A stretch of 64,000 bases of DNA from Volvox africanus (Eukaryota > Chlorophyta > Chlorophyceae > Chlamydomonadales > Volvocaceae): contig BSDZ01000021.1 of NCBI GenBank assembly GCA_030268105.1, forward strand, positions 124,001 through 188,000, read 5' to 3'. This document shows positions 47,797 to 64,000 of this stretch, piece by piece. The notes under the pieces are model-generated. The model was not told where the DNA came from, ran no database searches, and saw only the letters and a list, made by a program, of their open reading frames with translations. Position numbers and translations under genes: made by a program. Within the stretch, counting starts at the first letter, position 1; every line of letters starts with the position of its first letter.

Positions 47797-49749
47797 TGGC
47801 TGCCTCCTTTGCTGGTGCAGCCCCAGCCGTTGTTTTCAGTGTTCTATATACGCGATATTAGCACCTTCATTCTTGCCAAGTTAAAGGCATGGATCTGCCA
47901 GTTCGGCATAATCCCTGGCTGGGGGTTCCTGCATGCTAGGCTGCATGCCAGGATGTGGCCATGCCGACACAGGTGCCCTGAGCGGGTGAGGTACGGCCTC
48001 AGAGGGTCTGGGGGTTAAAGCAGCGGCTAGAAACTACGCTAACCCAAGTGTGGGGACCCCTGCGGACCGGAATACTGTAGAGGCAGGCAATTGGCAGCAC
48101 CACCTATAAGTGGCACCAGAAGGAATGCCGGCGGCAGGTAAACGCGATTTGGCATTGTATATTGGCATTGAGATGAAGGGGCAAAAAGAGTCCGGGTCGG
48201 ATACCCAACAACTGGGTGACGTGATCACGACGTGTCCGGTGGTGCAGGGGTAAGACCTTCAAGTATGTAATACTTACGGAACGCTCCGCTACCACTCATA
48301 TGTTTACATATGAAACCGCAACTTCAGTACATGACTTTAGCCCCGTTACATTGTCGGCGCAGGAAAACTTAATTAGACTAGTGAGCTATTACGCTTTCTT
48401 TAAATGATGGCTGCTACTTGTGCCAGAAAAAAAGCAACAGCCAGAAGTCCTTGTGCCATGACCTGGCACGAAGTGCAAGTAAGGTCAGCAAAAGATATCT
48501 TTGTTTGCGATAGAGAAACGGAAACGCCAGCAAGGAAAATCTATCATTCCATATAATGCCAACCGTTGTTGTTAATGAAACTTCAGCAATACTTGAAGGA
48601 TTCCGCCTCCTGCCGTGAAGGAAGACTTTGTTCATATGTGCATTGCTCCTCCTTTTATAAACACCATTTCCGTAGTGCCGTCCAGTTGATTTACGTTCCA
48701 CTCAGGTTGCGGCCTAGTAACTGCCACTGCGGCTCCACTGCTGTCAGGATGCTTAAGTCGGACAGCGGGCTCAAGGCTACCTCAACTCTCAAGGTAACCT
48801 GGGGTATTCGACCTGAATGAGAGCCTACCGACAGGCCTTGCTTCGTGCAAGCTGACCGTTGATAAGTCGTTGTCATTAAGAATGGAATGTTACTGAATAC
48901 TGGTGGTAATATGGAATATCCAACGGATTACAAGGACAACCTGACACAGGTACTGTACACCACTGTCACCATCGTCGCTCATCACATCCCACTCACTCAC
49001 GTCAACCCACTCACCCTCATCAACAGCTTAACAAAACCGTATCCTCACACGCAAGTAAAACCCCGCCCGTTCAGCCTGCTCGTTTTGCCATGTGCATAAC
49101 GACCGGTTCATGGCCTTGTTGTTTTACAATAACGTGCTTCTGGACATACATAACAACTCTACCACCTGCAATAATGCAAACCCGGGAAACATACAACGAC
49201 CTCATCCAACAAATAAGGTTATCGTGAGCTAATAGAGCATCAACCACACGACGTTCACGCGATTACTCACGCACAAAACATTTCCGCCACGTTGCAGCCA
49301 CAAACTCTAGTCCCGGACGATAACCTCGAGGGTTCATGTCGTAACCGCAGGGGTAAAATTGTCTAAAATTAGTCCGGGAAAGGTCGAGGGTTGCATGTCT
49401 GGATTCGCATATCCCGAAATCCATGCCAACCAGCGCAGCTCCATGGCCCCTTCGCCAGTGACAGCCCATAACTTCCTGGATGGAACTACAGCTGTACGAA
49501 TTCAAATTCACCATAACAGCTCCCGAATCCTTGTCGACAATAAAATCCACCCACCAGTGCTGAAATGGGTATCCGCTTACCAGTCAGCAGCTGCGGTATT
49601 AACTGCTGGTTGGCTTCAGCCATCGACAGACTTCATGGAGGATCTTCCAGTAAATATGCCTTAGTCGAGAATGAGAGTGAGAGTCGAGAGTGACGATTCC
49701 TCTCTGCCTCGACCCTCGGCGCTATCGCCTACAAAACTCTCGTCTCCGC
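47797..49749. other. Intergenic, no gene recognised
   Basis: Only short frames without recognisable motifs are seen on either strand. The right end holds the 3' UTR of FTSH2 (minus). No repeat of note was found. Confidence 0.4.
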
Positions 49750-54273
<4,524 letters not shown>

Positions 54274-54572
54274 TTGGGTTGTCTGGCGCGAATGGAGAGT
54301 AGAAGTCTACGAGGGCTCCCAATAACTATCTGCACCAAATGCCACCGATCTCTTACTTAACAATCTGCTACTTTACACCGAAGTGTACGACTTTAAACTC
54401 GAAGAAGTATGGACATCTAAATCATGTTGTCATGGGCCTTTGGATGTTGAAACCACACGTTAGTTGGGGGCCCTATGCCATTCGCAGTGCGAGTGGTGGG
54501 GTTGTATGTGGTTCCGAAACCCGATGCATAGGAAGCTGGACATGATATGTAACTGAAAAGAGTGAGTTAAGA
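54274..54572. promoter_or_regulatory. Divergent intergenic region between FTSH2 and the BBS-like chaperonin
   Basis: Only about 300 bp lie between the tentative FTSH2 start and the chaperonin ATG at 54573. Both promoters should therefore be here. If FTSH2 starts further upstream, the gap is even smaller. No clear TATA box was seen. Confidence 0.35.
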
Positions 54573-57500
54573 ATGACTCAATTGCAGCGTGCGTTGGCCA
54601 GTGTATCGCAGCAAGAGCAGGCTGTGTCCATCAGCTTAGGGCCTCACGGTAAGAAATGCATGTTTGTATTGTTCATGAAATGATGAAGAGTGGGTATATC
54701 CTCTCGGGCGTTTGGAACTGAACTCGTTTTTCTGTTTCGGATATATTCGTGCCGCTCGAAACTTTGTTTCAGGTCTTGATCACCTACTTGTTGATGAAGC
54801 CAATCAGCCAATAATAACTAACTCGGGTGATATCATTCTTTCATTGACACGTCCGGACGATGCCTTGGGCGCGCTAATTCTCAAGCATGTCGTCGTAAGT
54901 TACATCGGCCAGTTTCCAATAACGCCCCATCAATCCCATATTACCATATGCGCTTAAGGCATATGGGGTCGAAGATTCTGAGATGTTCCTGTCGTTTTGG
55001 CGCATACGGCATATCGGCTATGGACTTTAGCCTCGGAAGTCCCAAGAGAGGGCGTGCCGTGCCGTGCCGTGCCGTGCCATGAAAGAAATCCGTGAACACA
55101 ACACTAACCAATAGACACCTATGGAGACAACTATTCCGCGTTAGTAACCGAATCCCCTCCTGGGGCGCCTGCTGCCCGAGCTGCAAGCGGCGGCCGCCGA
55201 GCAGGACATGCTGACATCCGATAGTATCAGACGTCAGTTCATAAATTCACCTTCTCTACCCCTCCTTCCTCTGCCTCGCTTTAGCCCGACCGCCTATCTT
55301 GCTGTCCTCCCGTTCTTCACAGGACAGTTGTGCCTCGCTGGGGGACGCCTGCAAGCGGGTGCTCCTCATGGTACTGGCAGGGCTGCGTGAGGTGCGCGCT
55401 CGCGGCTCGTGGTGGACTCGCGCCTATTGCGGATAAAGTTGTGGCCACGTCAACAAAGATTTTTATCTCCTGTGCAGTTCTCACCATGCGCTGATTGCAC
55501 AATTGCCATGAGTAGATGGATGCGTCCCTCCTATCTTAGGCTTTATACCTTACCACTAGCCATTTTGAGGTTTGCAAGCCTCTCTTGTTTCGCCTCACCT
55601 CGCTGGACCCATTCCCCGAACCGGATATTTGGACCTACCCTCACTCTGGCACTATTCGCCTCGTACTTTCGCAAATGCTGACTGCAGTACCTCCGATCAG
55701 GCTTGCATCCGCGCACTTTCCAATACGACTTAGCGGCGCAGGTACGACTCGTCCTCCATCATACTGTCAAACGGCGTGAATCGTTTTACTGCGGCCAAAT
55801 GCACTGTTGCCCTTATGTGTACACTTACGTGCGCATTTCACATGGCCTAGGGGAACTGTACCAAGGTGGGCCTGGTGCGTTCACAATACGCGCGAAGTAC
55901 ATCGGACTGAAATTTGGGAATTTTGTGTGTGTATGCGGCTCCGCTGCCTTGATGTCCGTCAGCTCACAACCCAAATCCGGCGCGGTGACCTCGAGGACCC
56001 AGGTGAAAGAGTAATGAATCGAATTGCGAATTGACCCAGATCAGCAACTTCGATGTCGCTTTACCTCGGCATCTCGACATCACCGAAGTCGTGATCTTAA
56101 CCTCTAAACCTCCATCTCTAGACCTTCACGTCCTACTCGGTTCGCACGCATCAACCTGGGCACTGTGCCTGATCCAGGTTCTGAAGTGCGTAGTGCCCAG
56201 CGCTGTGCTCCATGTGCCGGTGCCTCCTGGAGGTCCGCTACCGGAGGATGACGCCGCGGAGGTGAGGCAAGATGTGATTGCCGAGTAGGTTGGCACTTGA
56301 GCCCTTAGTCGGTGACGTACGCGATCACACGGACGCATAAGGGGTCAGTAAGGAGTTTGTGCATGAAAGATACCCAGAGTCACGGCATTTGGGGCAGTGC
56401 ATGAAAAGCATAAGGGTGCATACGAAAACATCCTGTGAGCAGTGCCAGCAGCAGGAGCCTGGAGCAGCTGCCAGACTACCATTCCTTTTCCCCTAGATCC
56501 TGTCGTCCTTGCGCGACCCTTTGCCGTCGGATCTCGCCCTGTGCCAACTCACCACCTCTCTTCCGCTCTTTGTCGGACCTTCGGACATTTTCAGTTGCAT
56601 TGTTTTTACTCCTTATGACCGCTCGTCCCACCAGGCCCTTTACGCGCTCATCTGCACGCACTTATGTGGCAAGGCGGGTGGCCCCGCAGCGGAGCAGCAC
56701 TTGGCGGCCACCCTGCAGGTGCGGGCACTGCAGAGCTGTCTGTCCGGCTGTCTGCCGTTCCGATGGCTTCTAGGACAAGACAGGGTGGACAAGACAAGTT
56801 AGGACAGGATAGGGCGAGGCAGAAATGCCTTCGATAAATGTGATGGGGCAGGGCTTTTTGCGTTCTCCGCCTGCTCTGTTGATATGTCTGGCGTTTCGGA
56901 ACTACCGTACTCCTAGCATTTCGCGAAGATGGGCGGAATGAAAATGTGCCATGAGGCGTCTCCATACACATCTGAACCGTTTCCCTAATAGTCCACGAAT
57001 AATCCACAGCGCGCCGCCTCGCCTCGTCCTCAGGAGCTAGTGCTCCTCCACTTGCGGGCGGCAGCGGCGGCGGGCTTAAGTGCAGCAGAGGTGTGACCCT
57101 GCGATGGGACATTGCGAACCAGTGGCGGTGGCGACGGACTGGGGCGAGGCAGGAGCATCACGGGCGAGAATGGGGAGGGCAATAGTGACGTCGTGTCTCA
57201 TGTGAATGCCCAGGGTGCTGGGGCCGAGGTAACTTCTGCAGGATTGCAGCTTGCCCCTCTGTTTCCCTACAAGCCGCGAACGACCGACGGGACATTAGCG
57301 CACGAGTACACCTTCCGTCCTGCTATGTTTTTCAAGTGCACATACGTTTCCCCATCACCAATCATGCAGTCATTTCCTTCATAAACAACCATCAGACGGT
57401 GCACCGCAACTGTCTTGTGCAGTTCAGTTTCCTCCTTTCCGGTCCCAATGCGTCTCTCCACATACAGGCGCTGTCATCGTTACGGGACACTCCACCGCTG

Positions 57501-60500
57501 GCCCGCTGCCCCGGGGCGCCCCCGAGCCAGTCGCGACTGCTGCGCGGTGTGCTGCTTCACGAGGCGCCGTTGACGGGACCAGGGCCTGCGGGGTTGCTGC
57601 AAAGGCAGGCAGGCGAGGAGGGCGGGAGAGGTGGGACGTGGACATAAGATTGGGGCCCGTTTGATGGGGACCGAACCAGCACGACGGGTAGGTTAGACGC
57701 GAACAAGAAAGGCACTCTACAAGGAAGAACCGAATACGGGAACCCAGGGATGTAAAAGACGAACACAGGCAGGGTATGTAACGAGAAATGATCGAACTCT
57801 CTGCGTGGATCAAGGCTAGGGACAAGGCATGGGGGTACACGGAAAGGTGGAATGGGGCCGTGAGATTAGGAGCTTAACCGGGTCTTATAAGGAGGCGTGG
57901 AAAGCTGTATCTGAGATGCTTGCTACAAAGATTGTGTTACGTTCTCCAATCATGAACATGTGTTACGAAAGTCGCTGCTATTCGCATCCGCTCCTTCGGT
58001 CTGCTCCCTTGCCATGTACACGCCATTGTGTACTCACATCACATCGTGATACCCCGCAGCCCCATCTTTCTGGCGCTGTCCTGTCCGCTGGACGGAGAGG
58101 CAATTACGTGCGTCTCGGGCAAGGAGGGGGCCAGCCCTGGCACGACTGCCTCAGTGATGGGGTCGGCTGAGGGAGGCGGTGACGGCCCGGCAGTAGCAAT
58201 TCAAGTGGTTTCAGAGGCGCATCGATGCGAGGTTGAAGCGGCGGCAGTGGAGCTGCTGCGGCAGCGGGTGGCGCTACTGGCAGAGCGGGGCGTAAACCTA
58301 CTGCTGCTGTGCGGGAGGGTGAGCTTAATGGGTCCGGTTCCGGAGCGAAGACTGCGGCTGTATGGTTACGTGGCAACTTGCTCTCATCCTGTGCACGAGT
58401 TATCCGGATGTTTGCACAAACTTTGCGATACACATGCCATTGTTTCCTCCCCCCTTTTTGCTGCAGCCTCCACCTGTAGCGACGCAGCTTTGCCACCAAT
58501 ATGGCATCTGCCTGGTGGCGGGGCTGGACGAGCAGGATGTGACGCGTGCATGCAGTGTTGGTGGTGCGGCGGCGCCCCTCACCCGCGCAGGGCTACCGGT
58601 ACTGGCGGAGGCGCAGCTGGGGCACGCGTCCGCGGCTCGGGTGGTGTTGCTGGGGGCTCGGCGGGCAACGCTGCTGGAATTCACTGAGCAGCAATGGGGG
58701 GCAGCTGGGCAGGTGCGGGGTGACGATATGGGCGGAGAGGACGGGGGGGAGGAATGTACGGGTGAGCCGAGTCAAGTGTAGAGGAAACACCAAGGTACGA
58801 AAGCGCTTGGTGCTCAGGGCCAATCATAGGGTTGCGCTGTCTATCGGATAAGTAGATGAGGTCGAGTGTACGCCATTGGGGTGAGTATCTGGCGATGGTA
58901 CGGTTTTGCAGCGCGTTTTGGCACCACATGCCTGCATAGTGGGTTTCCTCCTTCCCCTCACACTTTTGGCGTATCGGGTTTCTCCTGTTTACAGGCCGCC
59001 TGTACACTGTTACTCTGCGGCGTGAGTGATGCGGCCATCAAGCAATCCGCGCGTGAAGTGCGGCGGTGCCTGATATCCATTGCCGCTGCTGTGGGCACCA
59101 TGGCGCCACATGACATCGACGCAGACGCCAGCAGTGGCGACAAGGGCGGCCGCGACTGCGGGGAATGTCTGGTCTTCGTTGCTGGCGGGGGAGGGTTTGA
59201 GGGCCTGTTGGAATTCCAGCTGCGGGAGCTGTCGGATGTCGCTAAGAAGGGCCTGCCCACAAGTCAGGCGGACGAGCAGGAGGAGGTGGAGGCGGACAAA
59301 GTCGAACTCGGGGACGCAGCGGCTCCAGGGGCGGAATCGGGGGCGGTTGCCGAGGCGGTGGTGGATCCAGGAGCGGGCGCAGCGGCGGAGGCAAGAATGG
59401 CAAGCGAGGTGATTGTTCGCGCCATACACATGCTACATAGCGACGGCGCGATGCAATTGCAAGCTTGGGGCCATAGAAATTGCAATCACGAGTGTGTTTT
59501 CGGTGTGTGTATCACACTTGGCGCCATGAGACCCGCTCGCTCGATGCGTTTTCAATTGATCCACTCGCTTGATGATTTGGCATCGTCACGGAAGGCATGC
59601 CAGGATCCTGCAACCCGCTGTGACCGCACCCGATGCCCTCCCCTTCACCTCACCAGCACAGTTGCTGGCCTCGCTGAGGGTGCTGCACGCCATGGCAGCT
59701 GTAGTGCCAATGGCTCTTACAGGCGCCTCGGGTGGTGGCGGCGAAAGAAGCACGTCCGATCGGCGAGCTCAACGGGAGGCCTTGCTGCAGGTGAGTGGTG
59801 CGTGACAGGTGCAAGGGCCAGTCGACATGACCCGCGGCGTCACGGATAGAAGGACACATGGATCCTGTTCGTATGTCCGTCCGCGGCAGTCCGCGGCAGT
59901 GCTGACGGGTTATTGTCGCCAGTGAGATGCGAACCTATATAGTAGGGGTGGACACGGCAAAGCAGGTACAAGGAATTTGAATCCTAAGAACAGTAATGAA
60001 ATAGGGGCTTGGGATATCCAGTCAAGACGCCTGAAAGGCAGCTGCGTGGGGCCGTTCAGCCTCGTGGATCTAGGCTGCACCCTCTCCTCAACGGCTATCT
60101 TCACGCCGCCAGTTTCTTACATTTCGGCCTCGTAACCCCGTACCCATTATCCAACGACCGCTTGATCCTTGGAGCCCCTGGTCCCATTACCGTGATGGTC
60201 GCATGGGCCCCTCAGGTACACGCTCTGCGGCAAGCCCAGGCCGCGGCACTCCAGCGCGGTGAGGTGGTGCGGTGTGGCCTTGTGGTGCCTTCGGCCGCCG
60301 CCTCCTTCCACGGTCGAGCTTTGCGCGGCGTCAGTGGCGAGGAGGACGGTGAGGGCTGCGAGGCCCCCCTCCTAGATGGCACTGACGGCCAAAGGAAAAC
60401 ATCTTTCATACGCCAACAACCACCAATCGGCGGAGACGCCTTTGTCGCAGTGCCAAACGCGGTGCTTTACGGGGTGGTGGAGCCAGCAGCAGTGGTGGTC

Positions 60501-61248
60501 AGCGCTTGGAATCACGCTGTTGACGTGTTACGGCAGGTGCGGCATTGTGCTAAGGGCTAATAAGAAAGCATCCAAGACCCCTAGCGAAAGTGGGAACGAG
60601 GGTGGCGTCCATATCGACGATTTGAGGAAAGCGCACGCAGCGTGTAGCTGGCCATTTGGCCAAACTGCTTGATCTCACAAAGGAGTTTGTCGAGGGCGCA
60701 ACACCCGGTGTCTTTTGTCGGATGCTTCCATATGGGAAGAGGGTTCGGGCAGGACCCCAGGGAGCGGTCATTGGTATTGGCACTGTTACTGCCGGGATGA
60801 ATTGCTATGATGAGTTGGGACATGGCAGACCTTGCGCAATGCCACAGAGGGGTCGGCAATCAGCTTGTGAAACAACGAACGTGGGTAGTATATGTGGGTT
60901 TCGTCAGGTAGTTGCCTGCGTAACGACACGACCTTCTGCGGCTTACAGGTCCTTGGAGAAGTTTAGGGACCCAAAGCAACGTTCACGGTGCCGTTCCTCC
61001 TAATACCCACCTTCTTGCTATATGCCCCCGGATTCCAGGTGGTTCGCATCGAAGGCTCCCCCGTGGCTGCAATTTCTAGGCCACAGCAGCGCGGTGGCCG
61101 GAATCCGGGAGCGCCGGTGACTGTGGCAGGTCCTGCTCCCGTAAAGATGCCTAGGACCCGTCGCGGCGGCACCGGGACGGGGTGGGCGTCTGGCAGCAGC
61201 AGCGCTGGTGCTGAAGATGACAGCGAAGGCGGCAGTGACGAGGGCTGA
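54573..61248 (+). CDS. Divergent CCT-family chaperonin, BBS10/BBS12-like, at least 14 exons
   Basis: Well-supported exons are 54573-54648, 54773-54894, 55323-55391, 56178-56261, 56635-56718, 57034-57090, about 57468-57630, about 58060-58318, 58467-58712, 58995-59408, 59662-59790, 60216-60536 and 61039-61248 (TGA). An exon near 55155-55240 (NPLLGRLLPELQAAAAEQ) and others near 55.6 kb are unresolved. The order follows group II chaperonins: SLGPHGLDHLLVDEANQP with IITNSGDIIL (ATP loop), GDACKRVLLMVLAGLRE, RLLRGVLLHEAPLTGP, LAERGVNLLLLCGR, HQYGICLVAGLDEQDV, CTLLLCGVSDAAIKQSAREV and GVVEPAAVVVSAWNHAVDVL. Canonical GDGTT is replaced by GDACK, so ATP hydrolysis is doubtful, as in BBS6/10/12 proteins that assemble the BBSome with CCT. 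An Ala/Glu-rich insertion (about 59260-59400) and a Gly/Ser/Asp tail are added. BBS10 against BBS12 cannot be decided by eye. Confidence 0.65.
55053..55078. repeat. GTGCC pentamer repeat
   Basis: Five perfect copies of GTGCC lie in an intron of the chaperonin gene. Confidence 0.85.
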
Positions 61249-61302
61249 CTAACTAAATACCAGCGACATGATACTTGTTGAACTGTCGTAGTGTACTGTT
61301 GC

Positions 61303-61307
61303 TGTAA
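61303..61307 (+). promoter_or_regulatory. Candidate TGTAA polyadenylation signal
   Basis: TGTAA stands 55 bp after the chaperonin stop codon, in the gap between two convergent genes. The distance fits a short 3' UTR. Confidence 0.4.
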
Positions 61308-61716
61308 AGCTCATTGCCAAACGGGTGGAGGGTCGACTGCATTACGTAGATTTGTTTGGGCTGCTGCTACATGGGCGACGGGTCCGGGGATTTGCTATTT
61401 AAGATGACAGGGGTGCGAATGCTGGTCATCACCAAGTTAACGTACGTACCTGGTGATCATTTGATATAAACAATAATACCACTTATTTACATTGGTCGTT
61501 GAAGAGATGACTTTTTTCTAATCCAACAATCCAAACTGAATCGCTCCTCACAAGAGCACTGTCATTGGGGCCATCCCCATCGGGGCCGCGACTGTGTCCG
61601 CTCCTACGCATTGCACCCACCGTTGCCTGCGCCTCCTTGCTTATATGCTACCGCGCTTAAGTGCTACTGCTGATGCTAGGATGTCAGAGAAGGTCTAACG
61701 AATGCTGTTGGCAGTT

Positions 61717-64000
61717 CTACTGCTGACGCAGCAGCTTGTCTGCCCGGCGTCGCAAATTATCCAGCAGGCGGGTGGTGTAGGATGTTATGGCTTCGTCCAC
61801 CTCCTGCTGGGGTTGCCTGGTTGCCTGACCCCCCTCCACCACCCATACCTCGCGGCAAGTGTCCCGCAGGAACTGCAGGTCGTGACTGGCAATAACGGCA
61901 GCGCCTACCTCGCGGGGCGGACAATGAGCGCCAGAGAAAAAGTGTGAGGCGGGTGTCATAGTATAAATGACACCTATCACGCGCAGTAATGCCTTTCATA
62001 GTGACACGGGCGCTTTTGAATAAACAGCGGAATTTATACCACCGCAGCAATGCCTTGCAGGCACTAGATCGGAGCCTGTGACGGGAAACTATACGAACCT
62101 CCGTAAACGAGGTGCACACGGCAACTCATACACCCATTGAACAGTACACCGCATACGACCGCTCTGAGTCCACGTCACGCCCAACCACTGCCCCTGAGTA
62201 GACCGGGTCCTTTGACTTTCTTATCCATCCCGCGAACAGCCCCTCTTCGAACCCACCTTCCCACAGCCGAATGGCCTCCGTGAGCGCTTGCACGGTGAGC
62301 AGGTCAAGGTGGTTGGTGGGCTCATCCAGGAGCAGCACATGCGGTCTGAGCAAGGGAGGTAGGGCGGGTGCAATAGTGCGTAGGGTTGTCCAGCAGATGG
62401 AGTACGTGCTACCAGGATATAGGCGGACCATGAGGAGTGCGGTGTGGACCTGAGAAGAAGCGACGATGGCGAATATGAAAGGCAGAGCTGCACAGGAAAA
62501 CACAGGAGGCAGAGAGCTTACAGGGATTGGATTCTGGTACCAGGGGGGCGGCGTTGTTATGCCAACTAGGAGGCAAGACCGACTGAGACGATATGTTTGG
62601 AGGGGCAGATTTCAACAATCCAGATGCGCATGATTCTATCCAGCGACGCAATTCCGACGTTGATGAGACATTTATACATACGCAGGGCCACTCCCGACAC
62701 ACCAGAGCTGTTTGTGAGTAAAGAGGAGTGTTTTTTTGAAGTACTGCACTACGCACCTCGGCAGCATCTCCAGTGCTAGTGCCACACGGCATCGCTGGCC
62801 CCCGCTAAGCGCTGCCAGCGGGGTGTTGGCCACCGGGCCCGGCACCGCAAACTTCCCCAAGTAGTCGTACACCTCCTGAGGCTTCAGATGCGAAGCATGA
62901 GCCTGCGGTGCGTTTGGAATCGCGTGTAATAGTCAGGGGATATGCCCGGCAAGCAATTGTGGAGAGGACATAGACGGATGGTGGAAGGCATTCAAAGTCC
63001 GACTGCAGGTTAGGTCTTAAGGGCGTTTGGACGCATAAGGAAAGGACCTGGCTGCAAAACGCAATGCAATACGATACCCGTCCAATGGCATCAGCAATAC
63101 GCAAGACAAGGTAAGCTACGCGTGCACGCATCCTATGGGTCTCATACTCGTCGCGCCTTGCCGTGTACCCCCTCATTCGCCTCCCCATCCGTGAATCTGA
63201 TACACACACGCATGCAATTAATGTGGCTAGACAATACCTGCACGACCGAGAAACCCGTGGGCAGGCTTGTGCTACTGCTGGCCTCCATGCTGCTGCTTCC
63301 CCGATCCTGCTGTGCCTGCTGCAGCAACCGCCTGCCGCTGTGCTGGTCGAGGCAGGCCACCACGAGGCGGGGGCAGGGGGAGGCCAATTCTCCCTCCGCG
63401 GGTGCCAAGGCGCCGCTCAGCACGCGCATTAGGGACGATTTGCCGCTGCCGTTGAGGCCCAACTGCGAGTAGAGGTCCGAGGTGCAGGGTGGTGCGGATA
63501 GCCGGTTGATGGACGTTTTTTAAAGGTGAGAGTGAGGTGCAATTCCATGAATCCTGTGAAATAGTACGCATGGGAAGCAAGCCTGCAGCAAACGTGGTCA
63601 CAGAAGGAAGGCGAAAGGAACGAATGCAATGTATAAAAAACACGTATCTGATAGATCGGACGCTAAATAGGCAACATGAGGGTCGAACCAGGCCCCAAGG
63701 TGAAAGATTGCAAAGCTCCGAAGCCTCACTTTTTCCAGGGACCCCAATCGCCCCTTGTCCTCGCCCCACCATGCCAATCCAATCCATCCCGCTCGATATC
63801 GGCGCTTGATATACCCATAGAAATGCTACCAAAGATGGGGAGCTTGAACCCAACTATTGATCCCCGCACCAGGCCGATACGTGCGCCTTGCTCCACATCC
63901 ATGGTCACATGGCGAAGCACCACCGCGCCACCCCCATCAACACCGCCTCCGCCTCCGCCGGTACTTGTCGTGCTGTTTGCATCGCTACGCCTAGCTACAT
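61717..64000 (-). CDS. ABCF (GCN20/EF-3-like) ATP-binding cassette protein, 3' part, truncated by window end
   Basis: Exons (minus) 63870->64000, 63238-63462, 62757-62875, 62257-62345 and 61717-61904 (TAG) join in frame. They form one nucleotide-binding domain without membrane segments: [20 protein letters not shown]-loop [10 protein letters not shown], signature [12 protein letters not shown], Walker [13 protein letters not shown] and H-loop [11 protein letters not shown] charged C-terminus follows ([19 protein letters not shown]). [13 protein letters not shown] and the lack of membrane segments are typical of the soluble ABCF class, which acts on ribosomes in translation control. A Gly-rich linker precedes the domain, so an N-terminal nucleotide-binding domain probably lies beyond 64000. 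The P-loop exon begins within LGLNGSGKS, so an intron splits the strand before the Walker A motif. The gene converges on the chaperonin gene. Confidence 0.88.

Overview
The window is nuclear DNA of a eukaryote. Almost every recognisable gene is split into short exons by GT-AG introns, and most exons can be joined in frame. The gene content points to a green alga, most likely a flagellated chlorophyte of the chlamydomonad/volvocine kind. The evidence is a thylakoid FtsH protease of the FTSH2/VAR2 type, a plastid-style SET protein methyltransferase, an OPR-like helical fragment, a BBS-type chaperonin, an Aurora-like kinase with a long N-terminal extension, G/C-rich third codon positions, short-unit minisatellites in introns, and TGTAA words behind some genes. 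The species is inferred and not proven. No rRNA, tRNA, CRISPR array or intact transposon was recognised.

Layout. The left edge holds the 3' end of a gene for a very acidic protein (67-739). SRPRB (minus, 2160-2876) and an RCHY1-like CHY/RING E3 ligase (plus, 3188-6242) diverge from a 311-bp gap. A probable two-exon orphan gene follows (plus, 9187-10753). A SET methyltransferase (minus, 13189-15951) diverges from an Aurora-like kinase (plus, 16804-22472). About 5 kb without recognised genes precedes a GAS2/GAR-domain protein (minus, 27665-31750). Poorly resolved minus-strand coding pieces lie at 33.4-34.2 kb. A conserved plant/algal protein of unknown function (plus, 35475-39360) converges on the RNA helicase UAP56 (minus, 40374-43295).

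The right third holds a broken N-terminal Lon protease fragment (minus, 44103-46092), an OPR-like fragment (minus, 47170-47796), thylakoid FTSH2 (minus, 49750 to about 54273), a divergent CCT/BBS10-BBS12-like chaperonin (plus, 54573-61248), and an ABCF ATPase (minus, 61717 to beyond 64000) that runs off the window.

The genes do not form a pathway. They are mostly housekeeping genes (ER targeting, mRNA export, thylakoid quality control, translation-associated ABCF). Three proteins with possible cilium or microtubule roles are also present: the Aurora-like kinase, the BBS-like chaperonin and the GAS2-domain protein. Exon joins were checked by reading-frame arithmetic and family motifs. Unresolved joins are stated in each entry.
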